From: G963676655 sp963676655
GTDB taxonomy: Bacteria; Verrucomicrobiota; Lentisphaeria; Victivallales; Victivallaceae
Length of the DNA: 64,000 nucleotides
Direction: 5' to 3'
NCBI GenBank assembly: GCA_963676655.2
Contig: CAXXKX010000005.1
Location: 372,001-436,000, forward strand
A model generated the notes under the pieces. The model searched no databases. It saw only the letters and a program-made list of their open reading frames with translations, and had not been told where the DNA came from. Below are positions 34,027 to 43,323 of this stretch, piece by piece (position 1 is the stretch's first letter; each line of letters starts with the position of its first letter). The position numbers and the translations under genes are program-made.

Positions 34027-36201
34027 TCACTGTTCTACACGGGTTGTACGCTTTATCGCCAACATACTGATGTCATCAGACTGGGCCTCGTAACCGGCAT
34101 GTGAACGGATGGCTTTCCTGACGGCACTCAACATGTCTTTAAGCGGCAGGTCGGCTATTTTATTCAACTCATCCAGCAATCTCTGTTCGCCAAACATCTC
34201 CCCGGCCTCATTCATCGCTTCTGTGACTCCATCGGAATACAAGAACAAAATCTCACCGCGACTCAGCAGCAGTTCTTCGCGCCGGCAAACCCCTTCCTGC
34301 ATGTGGCAAACTCCGAGAGGGATGCCCTTTTCCGGATCAAGATAAGAGAAGCCCTGTCCTTTACGGTAAATCAATGGCGGGTTGTGACCGGCATTGCTAT
34401 ATTTGATATCCCCGGTAACCGTGTCCATCATCCCGCAGAACGCCGTCGCGAACATACACGCGTCATTTCCTTTTTCAATCGCATTATTGACGTTCATAAA
34501 GATTTCGGCCGGATCAGGAGTTCTTGCCGCTTCATGGGCAAGCAGCGTCTTGGCTATAGCCATAAACAACGCGGCCGGAACACCTTTGCCGGAAACATCG
34601 CCAATGCAAAAATAGAGATAACGGTCATCCACCATAAAGAAGTCGTACAAATCGCCCCCGACCTCTTTTGCCGGTTCCATAATTGCATAAATATCAACAT
34701 CCGGACATTGCGGGAACGGCGGGAAAATACTTGGAAGCATTGAGGTTTGAATTTCATACGCCACCCCTAGTTCACGCTCAATTTTCTCTTTGGCGGTCAC
34801 GGTTTCGCCCAGGTTGACAATGTAGGTTTTCAAGTCATTGGTCATACGGTTGAAAGTCTGCGCCAGTTCCTCCAGTTCATCCCCGGTGTGCAGAACAATT
34901 TTCTTGCCAAGATTGACACTGCCGATTTCAATCGCCTGCTGCTTCAAATACAGAATAGGATCGGTGATTTTCCGGGAGATATACATCCCGCTGACGATAA
35001 TTATCCCCAAAAGCATCAGACCGATAAGAAAATAGAACAAAAGATTTTTTCGAAGATATCTGCTCAGATAGCGGTTATGCCGCTCGGTATCTTTATCTAT
35101 ATTGCGTTTTGTCTTCATCGCCGCTTCGACAATATTGCGTCTGGAAATAACAACTCCAATACTCCATTTGGTAACTTTTATCGGGGCATAAGCAATGTAT
35201 TTCAAGGATTCGCCTGAATCATCAAAACGTTTTATACCTGACTGACCAGCAACCATAAGCTTGATGATTCCACCCAGCTGACCACCCTCACTCTGGCCAA
35301 TCAAATTGACAGGTTTATAATCATTTTTCCAGGTCAACCCATGCCCTGACATTTTCTTGGAAGTCAGCAACCGCCCTTTGCCATCAATCATAAAAGCGGA
35401 AAACTCAGGCGCCAGCTTGGTAGAGAGGAAATTATCGAAGATCTCTTTTACGTTTAAATCAACACAACATACCGCCAATAGTTCATCATCATCGGTATAT
35501 ACCGCTTTTGAACAGGTCAGCACCAGTTTGTTGTTTGAAGCCGATACGTATGGACCGCACCAGGTGACGCCGCCTTTGGCCGCTACTGCGTTGATATACC
35601 AGGGACGCGTCCGGGGATCGTACCCTTCCGGTACTTTGTGCCACGGGTAGCCAAGAAAAAGTCCGGACGGCAAACCCAGATATATCAAGTCCTGATGATT
35701 GTTACTGTTCAGCAGATACTTCATAATGAAGTGCATGCTGTTACTGTCCTTAAGCTGTTTCTGCTGCAACGCCAAAGTTTTTCCGGGAACGAAAGAAAAT
35801 GCGGAAAAATCGGTCGGCTTTTTCCCTCCCGGTAATTCAGTCAGGAAAAAATTCTGATTTTGCCGGAATTTAAAATAAGGATTTCTGAAACTCTCATCCA
35901 GGAAGCGCTTCGTAAGCGAAGAGAACATCTCTGTTTCATTGGCAATACGCTGCAACTGCAAGTCAGTTATTTCGGCCTGACCGGATGCCAGGGAACGGAG
36001 TTCCTCACTGGCCTGAGCCAATAAGGCCCGCTGACTTTTCTTGACCGCGTCATCACCCAGTGAAGAACTGATCTCGACCGCGTAGTCCGACAATTTTTTC
36101 ATGTTGATCAGGGCTAATGCGGTAACCGTTGCAAAAGTTGCAAGAGACAATAACAATAACGACAGCAGAATCTTTGCTTTAATTGAAAATCTCAGCTTCA
36201 T
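34027..36201 (-). CDS. Cache-HAMP-SpoIIE (PP2C) membrane phosphatase, first copy
   Basis: Start at ATG 36201 behind AGGG. Earlier TTG/GTG starts are possible. About 724 residues with the same plan as its downstream neighbour: helix (AKILLSLLLLSLATFATVTAL), sensor with FLGYPWHKVPEGYDPRTRPW and AAKGGVTWCGPYVSASNNKL (dCache style), second helix (LLFYFLIGLMLLGIIIVSGMY), HAMP, and PP2C with GGDLYDFFMVDDRYLYFCIG, DVSGKGVPAALFMA, GHNPPLIY, FLYSDGVTEAMNEAGEMFGE and SDDISMLAIKR. Metal-binding aspartates are intact. Its ligand pocket differs from the second copy. It is the first gene of the operon. Confidence 0.9.
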   Translation of the reverse strand: MKLRFSIKAKILLSLLLLSLATFATVTALALINMKKLSDYAVEISSSLGDDAVKKSQRALLAQASEELRSLASGQAEITDLQLQRIANETEMFSSLTKRFLDESFRNPYFKFRQNQNFFLTELPGGKKPTDFSAFSFVPGKTLALQQKQLKDSNSMHFIMKYLLNSNNHQDLIYLGLPSGLFLGYPWHKVPEGYDPRTRPWYINAVAAKGGVTWCGPYVSASNNKLVLTCSKAVYTDDDELLAVCCVDLNVKEIFDNFLSTKLAPEFSAFMIDGKGRLLTSKKMSGHGLTWKNDYKPVNLIGQSEGGQLGGIIKLMVAGQSGIKRFDDSGESLKYIAYAPIKVTKWSIGVVISRRNIVEAAMKTKRNIDKDTERHNRYLSRYLRKNLLFYFLIGLMLLGIIIVSGMYISRKITDPILYLKQQAIEIGSVNLGKKIVLHTGDELEELAQTFNRMTNDLKTYIVNLGETVTAKEKIERELGVAYEIQTSMLPSIFPPFPQCPDVDIYAIMEPAKEVGGDLYDFFMVDDRYLYFCIGDVSGKGVPAALFMAIAKTLLAHEAARTPDPAEIFMNVNNAIEKGNDACMFATAFCGMMDTVTGDIKYSNAGHNPPLIYRKGQGFSYLDPEKGIPLGVCHMQEGVCRREELLLSRGEILFLYSDGVTEAMNEAGEMFGEQRLLDELNKIADLPLKDMLSAVRKAIRSHAGYEAQSDDISMLAIKRTTRVEQ

Positions 36202-36256
36202 CTTCACCCTGTTTAATTTTTTTCCCAATCCCGTCCGGTATAAGTCTGTTCAAGAC

Positions 36257-37486
36257 TTAAAACGTATGACAGACCAATCCGTCACGTAATTTCGGTTCAA
36301 ACCAGGTTGATTTGGGGGGCATAATAGCCCCGGCATCGGCAATATCCAGCAGTTGATCCATGGTTGTCGGATACATCGAGAACGCAACCTTGTGGCTGCC
36401 GGAATCAACCAGTTTTTCCAACTCTTCCGTGCCGCGAATCCCGCCGATAAAATCAATTTTAGTGCTGGTCCGGGGATCCGCGATGTCCAGCAGCGGAGCC
36501 AGAATATTGTCTTGCAGAATACTGACGTCAAGTCGCTCGGTCACTCCAAGGTTGCCGATTTCAAATTCGGGCTGCAGTTCATACCAGTCGCCGCCAAGAT
36601 ACATGCAGAACGTCCCGGATACCGGCGGAATCGGATCGGTTGTAGCAGTGATTTTAAATTTTTTGTCTATCTCTTTCAACAACTCTTCCGGAGTCAGACC
36701 GTTCAGCTCTTTAACTGCGCGGTTGTAAGCCATAATCTTAAGTTGGGTGGCGGGGAAAGTTACGGTCAGGAAATAATTGTAATCTTCATCGCCGGTGTGA
36801 TTCGGATTCGTCTCGCGACAGATCTTCGCGGTACGCGCCGCCGCCGCGGCCCGATGGTGGCCATCGGCAATATACAGCGCTGGAACTTCATTGAACAGTC
36901 CGGAAAGCGCCGTGCTGTCTTCTGCCGACATTCTCCACAGCGTATGCTGGATACCGTCAGGCGCGGTAAAATCGAATAACGGTTCGCCGGCGACAACGTC
37001 GTCAATCATTGCGTCGATTGCATCTGAATCACGATATGTCAGGAAAACCGGGCCGGTATGCGAACGCAGTTCCAGCAAATGCCGAGTCCGGTCGTCTTCC
37101 TTATCGGTTCTGGTCTTTTCGTGTTTTTTGATCAGGCCGGCTTCGTATTCCTCGGTGGAACTCGCGCCGAGAACCCCGATCTGGGAATGTCCGTCCATAA
37201 TCAGCCGGTAGATATAAAGATGTTTTTCCGGATCACGGGTCAGAGGAGCGCTTTCAATCAAACGCTTGTAGTTCGCCGCGGCTTTGGCATAGACTTTATC
37301 GTCATGCAGATCAATCCCCGGCTCCAGTTCAATTTCCGGTCGGGACACCCGCAGAAACGACAAAGGATTTCCATCCGCCAGTTCCGCCGCTTCTTTGGAA
37401 TTAACCACATCATACGGAACCGCCGCAACTTTGGAAACTTTATCAACCGGGGGGATTTGACCATTGAACGGTAAAATTATGGACAT
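36257..37486 (-). CDS. DUF1015-family protein
   Basis: This 409-residue cytoplasmic protein opens with the DUF1015 pattern (LPFNGQIPPVDKVSKVAAVP, then YDVVNSKEAAEL). The family's HEKTRTDKEDDRTRHL block and ADGHHRAAAAAR motif are present, as is a final FEPKLRDGLV-like end (WFEPKLRDGLVC). The family is widespread and often near serine-pathway or HD-domain genes. The biochemical role is not established to my knowledge. SD CAGGAG. It lies 55 bases before the phosphatase operon on the same strand. Confidence 0.85.
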   Translation of the reverse strand: MSIILPFNGQIPPVDKVSKVAAVPYDVVNSKEAAELADGNPLSFLRVSRPEIELEPGIDLHDDKVYAKAAANYKRLIESAPLTRDPEKHLYIYRLIMDGHSQIGVLGASSTEEYEAGLIKKHEKTRTDKEDDRTRHLLELRSHTGPVFLTYRDSDAIDAMIDDVVAGEPLFDFTAPDGIQHTLWRMSAEDSTALSGLFNEVPALYIADGHHRAAAAARTAKICRETNPNHTGDEDYNYFLTVTFPATQLKIMAYNRAVKELNGLTPEELLKEIDKKFKITATTDPIPPVSGTFCMYLGGDWYELQPEFEIGNLGVTERLDVSILQDNILAPLLDIADPRTSTKIDFIGGIRGTEELEKLVDSGSHKVAFSMYPTTMDQLLDIADAGAIMPPKSTWFEPKLRDGLVCHTF

Positions 37487-38057
37487 TATTCAGCTCCTGA
37501 AATAAGTTCAAATAAAATAAAAAACAATATAACTATTTTACTATAACACACCATTGGACCATATACCACATTCTCACAAAAGAAAATATACTTTTTTTTG
37601 AACAAAGGCAAGCAAGACAAATCCGGCATAAGTAAAAAGAAGCCACGAATCTCACGAATTGCACAAATAATTTCGGTAATGAATAGTCTGATGGAGGGAT
37701 AAAGTTCCTCGAACAGCCCGGCTGCGTGAATGGCCAAAAACCTTTTTCAATCAATATGCGATTGTGCATATATCAATCAACTCCATGTCAATCAGCCCGA
37801 CTTTCACGAAGAACAAACATCAAGCTATATATAACACAGTCCGAAGGCAACCATTTCCGCTGTTTTCATTTCTTCAATGTATATTATAACTAATTTGTAA
37901 TTTGCGTCATAAACCAATATATTTAATGAGGAAATAGTGGGTAAAAAAATATAAAGACAAAAGCACAAATTTTTAATAAGAAATGTGATCAAAAGTGAGT
38001 TTGTAATAGATTGTTATTATATCGACTATAGTAATCAAATACAATGGAAATTTATAT
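37487..38057. other. AT-rich intergenic region
   Basis: No gene is visible. It contains the inverse copy of a short CACGAA-type repeat (37639-37668). It also contains a TGATCAAAAGTGA word (37986-37998) identical to part of the tandem operator candidate at 48890. The promoter of the Sel1 gene presumably lies near its right end. Confidence 0.45.
37639..37668 (-). repeat. Short dispersed repeat (CACGAA words), copy 2
   Basis: AGAAGCCACGAAT, then CTCACGAATTGCACAAAT, is close to the reverse complement of 28244-28276. A related run, CACGAAAAGT repeated, occurs at 39812-39838. Confidence 0.6.
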
Positions 38058-38900
38058 ATGCATTTTATAAAAATTATATCAGTAGCATTCATTAGCTCTG
38101 CTTTATTATTAGGATGCAATAAAGATTCTCAACTTGAATTTGAAACTGCTAAAAAACACTTAAAACAGAAAAATTATAAGCAGGCATTTAAGATATATTA
38201 TTCTCTTGCAAGCCAAAATAATGCAGAAGCTCAATTTTACCTTGGCCTAATGTACCACTATGGACGAGGAACAAAGAAAGATAAAAAATTATCGATAAAA
38301 TGGATTCAAGTAGCAGCTGAGCATGGTAACTCAGATGCACAATTTACTCTTGCTTTATGGTATTTTATCGGGATTGAAATCAAACAAGATTATAAAAAAG
38401 CTTTTACCTTAATGAAGCAAGCTGCTGATGCTGGAAATCCGGGTGCAATGGAGCATGTAGCATCAATGTATAGTAAAGGGCAAGGCGTTAAACAAAACGA
38501 GAAAAAAGCAATATTCTACTTTCGTAAAGCGTCTGAATTAAAACGACCTCTGGCTCAATATTTATTGGCAATAGCAGAAGAGGGGCCAGACGATTATAGA
38601 AAAAGGCTCGAATTATTGTATAATTCAGCAAAAAATGGATTTGATATGGCTCAAATCACAATTGGGATGATATGTTTGTCTGGTGTTAATAAAAATTTAA
38701 AATCCGCAGAAGGGTGGTTTAATTTAGCAATAAAGCAAGGAAATATAACTCCTAATGATATTGATGATGCTCGTAAGTATGTTGCTAAATTAAATAAAAA
38801 AATTAGTTTTGATAAACGTTATGTACTGATTTTTAATTTTGTTGAAAAATTAAGACATAAGTTACATAAAAGGCGTAACTCGCGTGTTATTACTAGATAG
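38058..38900 (+). CDS. Sel1-repeat lipoprotein
   Basis: This 280-residue protein has a lipoprotein signal (FISSALLLGC). At least four Sel1/TPR-like units follow: AEAQFYLGLMYHYGRGTKKD, SDAQFTLALWYFIGIEIKQD, PGAMEHVASMYSKGQGVKQN and RPLAQYLLAIAEEG. Such repeats mediate protein contacts in signalling or host-interaction proteins. The gene is clearly poorer in GC than the DUF1015 and glycosidase neighbours, suggesting recent acquisition. The ribosome site (GGAAA) is weak. Confidence 0.85.
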   Translation: MHFIKIISVAFISSALLLGCNKDSQLEFETAKKHLKQKNYKQAFKIYYSLASQNNAEAQFYLGLMYHYGRGTKKDKKLSIKWIQVAAEHGNSDAQFTLALWYFIGIEIKQDYKKAFTLMKQAADAGNPGAMEHVASMYSKGQGVKQNEKKAIFYFRKASELKRPLAQYLLAIAEEGPDDYRKRLELLYNSAKNGFDMAQITIGMICLSGVNKNLKSAEGWFNLAIKQGNITPNDIDDARKYVAKLNKKISFDKRYVLIFNFVEKLRHKLHKRRNSRVITR

Positions 38901-39059
38901 TGTACGTACCATAGTCACACCTCCGCTATTGACAATGTATTGTAGCATAAAAGTGGAGCAACAGCGTTACCCAAAAACACCAACAGAAAAACGGGGCTCA
39001 GGTCGTAAACCTGAACCGGATTGACTTGTTTGTAGGTAATATATTATATCAAAATGATG

Positions 39060-39755
39060 TCAATCATCGCTGCCGCCGAAGATGCCGGAACGGAGAAGGT
39101 AGTAGAGCAAGGTCAACAAGGCGCTGACCGCGGCCGCAACGTAGGTCATAAAGGCCGCGTTAAGCACGGCTCCGGCGTCACCGGCCTCATTGGAGTTGAC
39201 AATACCGGCTGAAACCATCAGACGCTTGGCCCGGCTGCTGGCATCCCATTCAACCGGCAGCGTGACAATTGAAAAAAGGACCGCGACACTGAATAAAATC
39301 GCCCCGATCAGAATAAGTCCCTGCGACTGAAAAATAAAACCGCCGAAGATAATGAAATATGACAGGGACGACGAAACATTGGTCAACGGGACCATGGTGC
39401 TGCGAAGCATCAGCGGAGCGTATGAATTGGCGTGCTGGATGGCGTGTCCAGCCTCGTGACAGGCAACGCCGATGGCGGAAAGGCTGTCGCTCCTAAATAC
39501 ATCCGGGGACAAACGGAGTGTTTTGTCGGACGGATCGTAATGATCGCTTAAAAAGCCGCTGGTCTCCTCGATTCTCACATCGTTCACGCCCGCGAAGTTT
39601 AACATTCGTTTAGCAGCCTGAGCCCCGGATATCCCGGACGACGCCATAACCTGTGAATACTTATGAAAAGTGGACTTTGTAAAAAACGACGCCGCAAGCG
39701 CAAGCACCAATCCCGGAAGCGCGAACAGCAAATACATCGGATCGAAAAACAACAT
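39060..39755 (-). CDS. YugP-family membrane zinc metallopeptidase
   Basis: This 231-residue protein has an N-terminal helix (YLLFALPGLVLALAASFF), the zinc motif HEAGHAIQHA near residue 120 (two His and Glu), and two to three further helices (YFIIFGGFIFQSQGLILIGA, AAFMTYVAAAVSALLTLLYY). The downstream segment VEWDASSRAKRLM is also typical of the YugP/PF04298 family. It probably cleaves membrane proteins. The substrate is unknown. SD AGGAG. No neighbour points to a pathway. Confidence 0.9.
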   Translation of the reverse strand: MLFFDPMYLLFALPGLVLALAASFFTKSTFHKYSQVMASSGISGAQAAKRMLNFAGVNDVRIEETSGFLSDHYDPSDKTLRLSPDVFRSDSLSAIGVACHEAGHAIQHANSYAPLMLRSTMVPLTNVSSSLSYFIIFGGFIFQSQGLILIGAILFSVAVLFSIVTLPVEWDASSRAKRLMVSAGIVNSNEAGDAGAVLNAAFMTYVAAAVSALLTLLYYLLRSGIFGGSDD

Positions 39756-40277
39756 AATTAATTACTCCTGTTTTGTAATTCATATAAATTCTGTAAAATG
39801 CAAATATTAACCACGAAAAGTCACGAAAAGTCACGAAAAAGTTTTTTTTCAGCTTAGCTGAAAACTTAAAACCGTCTCAGTTTTCCTCCGTGTCCTCTGT
39901 AGTGCAATTCATATTATTTATTCATAAATTTACTTTAACTTCATTTCAAGCCGCTGACAGCGAGCCTGTCAGAATAACTCAAAGCATGAAATATGCCAAA
40001 TCATGGGATTTCAAGCATCAGTTTCAGAGACAATAATTTATGAAAAATGTTCCCTGTGCCAGAGAAATTCACGGTGTGCCAGAAATGCGCAGCAAGATAA
40101 AGATTTGAGACATTTTGACCCGGCAGGCTACCTTCGTATAAAGAGCGGACCTGCGACAGAGCAAACACTTGACCAGTTTTAATTTATTCGAGTTGGCAAA
40201 TTCGGCAACTTATGGTAGATTACTTCCTTTATCATTTCGACTGGACAAGATTTAAAATAACAGAGGAAGTATAATCC
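39756..40277. other. Intergenic between two divergent genes
   Basis: No gene is visible. Noted are three tandem CACGAAAAGT words (39812-39838), a hairpin TTTTCAGC-tta-GCTGAAAA (39847-39865), a hairpin CTGACAG-cgagc-CTGTCAG near 39953-39971, and two TGTGCCAGA words (40048 and 40074). The promoter of the downstream glycosidase must lie in the right half. Confidence 0.45.
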
Positions 40278-42107
40278 ATGCGGCTATCGGATAAAACGCG
40301 GGTTGAAGAGCATATCTTTGAAAATCACACCCTTGATCTGGCAAATAATGAGTTAAAAAAATTACTGGAAAAACGTTTCGGATCATGCTCGGGTTCTGAA
40401 GTAATTAAAATAATTTTCAAGCTGAATTCTGCTCCCGGATATAAAATTACAGTCGCCGCCGGTACACTGCGGTTTGAAGCCAAAACGGAGCTTGAAGTCC
40501 TCTACGCGGTTTACGACTTCGCGGAGGAATGGCTGGATTACTGTTTTTACGAACCCGGCAAAGACTGGATAGCGCCGGATGCCGGAACCAGTGTGGATTT
40601 GCCTGAAGGTGAAATATTGCACAGCCGCCCCGCCCTGCTGAAACGATGCGGGTTCATTCAGGAATTTCCATTTTCAGACGACAGTTATCAGATTGCCGAC
40701 TGGATGGTGAAGAACAAATTGAATTATGTTATGACCTGGATGAAATATTATGATCGGATGTCCCCTGCCCTGAAAGAATATTACCGCATTCGCGGTATCG
40801 AAGTGGAAAGCGGTCATCATAATTTTGACTACTGGATACCGTTCGACAAATATTACAAAGAACACCCGGACTTTTTCGCGGTCGTCAACGGCAAACGCAT
40901 TAAACCCCGGAAAGACGAAAGCGATCTGCTGCTCAGCAAACAGATCTGCACGACAAATCCTGAACTGCGCCGGGAAATCGTTAAGAATATTGTTGAATAC
41001 TGCCGGAAAAACCCGGAAGTTAAAACCGTTTCACTGATTCCGAACGACGGCTTCGGCTGGTGCGAATGCGAAAGCTGTTCGGCATTCTATGATAAGGCGG
41101 ACAAAGGCGAGCTGTACAGCGTATCCCGTCACGTATACCGGGCCAGCCGCATTTATCACGACCTCTTCGATTATGTGTCGGCTGAACTAAGGAAAGTACT
41201 GCCTGACGTTAACATCACATTTGCCGCGTATGTCAATTACAGTCGTCCAGCGGCCGGGTTCCAGCTCAAAAAGAATTCGGCAGTCCATTTTGCCCCCTAT
41301 TGGCGCTGCATAAATCACCGCATCAATGCTCCGGACTGCCCGGTGAATTCCGAATACGCCGCCGATCTGGACAGGTGGCTGGCGGCAAAAAACGGCGGCG
41401 AAGTCAACATCTATGAATATTACATGGGCGTTAATCTGTATATTTCGCTGCCGATGGTTCACTTCGAGGATATTTTCGATGAAATGACCTGGTACGGGAA
41501 AAGGGGCGTCGACGGCGTCCTGACCCAGTTCCATGTGCCGCACTGGTCGGTTTACGGCATGAACTATTACATGATGGCCAAAGCCGCCCGAGGCACTGAT
41601 AAGGCAAGCGAAGTCGATAAGATGTTTAAAAAGCTTTTTGGAGCTCAGGCCGGATTGGCCCGGGAATTATTCGCAAAACTCAAGAAGCTGACCTTAAGCG
41701 CCGGAAAATGCCATATTCCCTATCCTTATTCACTTCTGAGCCGGACCCGGCTGGAGCAATACCGGGAAATTCGTGAAACAGCCGCAAGCTTGAATGCTCA
41801 AGCTCCGAATAATTCATTATGCCGGGATTATGTGATTTGGACAGAATACCTGTACCGTTTCAAAGAACTGTTCGACCAATATCACAGTACCGGGATAACA
41901 GTTCAGGAAATCAACGATTTTCGTGCCTGGATCAAAAGCCAACAGGCCGGCTCGCGCGTATTTGTCACGGCTAAAGCTGATATGGTATTCGACGTCTGGA
42001 TCAAATGCATCGAAACAGGCCGGGAGTGGGTCCATTTCAATATCGACTGGGAAGACGCATACATCAAAGAGCACGCCGCAGGAATTCTGGCGGCAGCGCG
42101 GGAATAA
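40278..42107 (+). CDS. DUF4838-family glycoside hydrolase-like protein
   Basis: This 609-residue protein has no signal peptide. The N-terminal 100 residues match the alpha-glucuronidase-like entry domain (FRFEAKTELEVLYAVYDF-type; here LRFEAKTELEVLYAVYDF). A TIM-barrel-like DUF4838 region follows, with YWIPFDKYYKEHPDFFAV, TVSLIPNDGFGWCECESCSA and NIYEYYMGVNLYISLPMVHF. The C-terminal 180 residues are helical. The DUF4838 family lies near GH67-type enzymes and is common in polysaccharide-degrading Lentisphaerota. Reaction unknown, probably acting on an oligosaccharide in the cell. SD GAGGAAG. Confidence 0.8.
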   Translation: MRLSDKTRVEEHIFENHTLDLANNELKKLLEKRFGSCSGSEVIKIIFKLNSAPGYKITVAAGTLRFEAKTELEVLYAVYDFAEEWLDYCFYEPGKDWIAPDAGTSVDLPEGEILHSRPALLKRCGFIQEFPFSDDSYQIADWMVKNKLNYVMTWMKYYDRMSPALKEYYRIRGIEVESGHHNFDYWIPFDKYYKEHPDFFAVVNGKRIKPRKDESDLLLSKQICTTNPELRREIVKNIVEYCRKNPEVKTVSLIPNDGFGWCECESCSAFYDKADKGELYSVSRHVYRASRIYHDLFDYVSAELRKVLPDVNITFAAYVNYSRPAAGFQLKKNSAVHFAPYWRCINHRINAPDCPVNSEYAADLDRWLAAKNGGEVNIYEYYMGVNLYISLPMVHFEDIFDEMTWYGKRGVDGVLTQFHVPHWSVYGMNYYMMAKAARGTDKASEVDKMFKKLFGAQAGLARELFAKLKKLTLSAGKCHIPYPYSLLSRTRLEQYREIRETAASLNAQAPNNSLCRDYVIWTEYLYRFKELFDQYHSTGITVQEINDFRAWIKSQQAGSRVFVTAKADMVFDVWIKCIETGREWVHFNIDWEDAYIKEHAAGILAAARE

Positions 42108-42119
42108 TCCGAACTTTCT

Positions 42120-43163
42120 TCAGCCGACGTTGTTGTCGGTCATGTATTGAACTTTTTCAGGCAATATCTGATATTGCAAATCTTCTCCCCGGAAGAAACG
42201 GTCAAACTCCTCGAGTATGGTTGAGATATAACTGTTGCGGCTGGGGTATCCGGCATTATGCGGAGTCAGGATAACGTTGGGCATGTCCAAAAGCGGACTA
42301 TCCGACGGCAGCGGCTCCCGATGAAATACGTCAAAAACCCCGACAAACCGGTCTTTCCGCAATTCATTCAACAGAGAGACTTCTTCAACCAACTCACCCC
42401 GTCCCGCGTTTACCAGCACCGCGCCATCCTTGATGGAGGCCAGTAATTTCCAGTCAATCCGCCCCCTGGTCTTTTCATTCAAACCGTTCAGCAGAAATAT
42501 AACGTCAGACTCCCGACATACCTGTTCAAGCGAACGTTTCTCAGCATTCAACGCAGCCGCCTCATTTTCACTCAAATGGTTACTGCAAACCAGAACTTTA
42601 CATGGCTCCAGCGGGCGCAGCATCCGGTGCAGATGAGCGGCGATTTCGCCATAACCCCAGATACCGATCACCGCATTTTTCAGCGAACCGCACTGATACC
42701 GCCGCGGCCAGCAAATATCACCACACCCGGCAATCCTGATGTAATTCATTACTTTTCTTACGCCCATAAGGCCGGCCATTAAACACCATTCGGCCACCGC
42801 ATGAGCCATATCACTGTTGGAGGAGGTTACGGTGATTCCGCGTTCGAACAATTCTTCCGAGACATAGTTAGCCACCGACCCTGCGGCATGTCCCACAATT
42901 TTCAGTCTGTTGTTGCGACATAGAATCTTTTCATCAATACGCGGCGACTTCCAGGTCGTAATTATCGCGTCGGCATCCTGCAAAAGTTCATTCCAATGCC
43001 GGGCCGCGGATTCTTGCGTCTCGTTTATCAGCGTGATATTGAATCCAATTTTGCCGGCTGATTTTATAGTATACTCATTCCAGAGTTCGTTGAAAAACGG
43101 CTGATCCGGAGTCGAGGCAAAAATTATTTTATATTGATGATTATTCTTTCTGGGGTAGTGCAT
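42120..43163 (-). CDS. D-isomer-specific 2-hydroxyacid dehydrogenase
   Basis: Start taken at ATG 43163 (MHYPRKNNHQYKI), with AGGAAA upstream. The frame is open 24 codons further. About 347 residues. The NAD domain shows VIGIWGYGEIAAHLHRML (GxGxxA). The catalytic Arg is in LVNAGRGELVEE, the Glu in VFHREPLP and the His in LTPHNAGYPS. It interconverts a 2-keto acid and a D-2-hydroxy acid, or acts on a related sugar acid. It is convergent with the DUF4838 gene (12 bases apart), which may hint at sugar-acid metabolism. Confidence 0.9.
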   Translation of the reverse strand: MHYPRKNNHQYKIIFASTPDQPFFNELWNEYTIKSAGKIGFNITLINETQESAARHWNELLQDADAIITTWKSPRIDEKILCRNNRLKIVGHAAGSVANYVSEELFERGITVTSSNSDMAHAVAEWCLMAGLMGVRKVMNYIRIAGCGDICWPRRYQCGSLKNAVIGIWGYGEIAAHLHRMLRPLEPCKVLVCSNHLSENEAAALNAEKRSLEQVCRESDVIFLLNGLNEKTRGRIDWKLLASIKDGAVLVNAGRGELVEEVSLLNELRKDRFVGVFDVFHREPLPSDSPLLDMPNVILTPHNAGYPSRNSYISTILEEFDRFFRGEDLQYQILPEKVQYMTDNNVG

Positions 43164-43323
43164 AAACTTGAGTTTCCTGAATAAATTATTTAAAAATGAC
43201 GATGTGTTGCTCTTAAGTGCTAACCGGCGTCTCATTCATAAAACAAAGAACCGGACACTGCAAACTTACTTTAAAGCTGCAATTTTATATTTATGATTGT
43301 TTTTTCAATTTCAAAACATGAAA

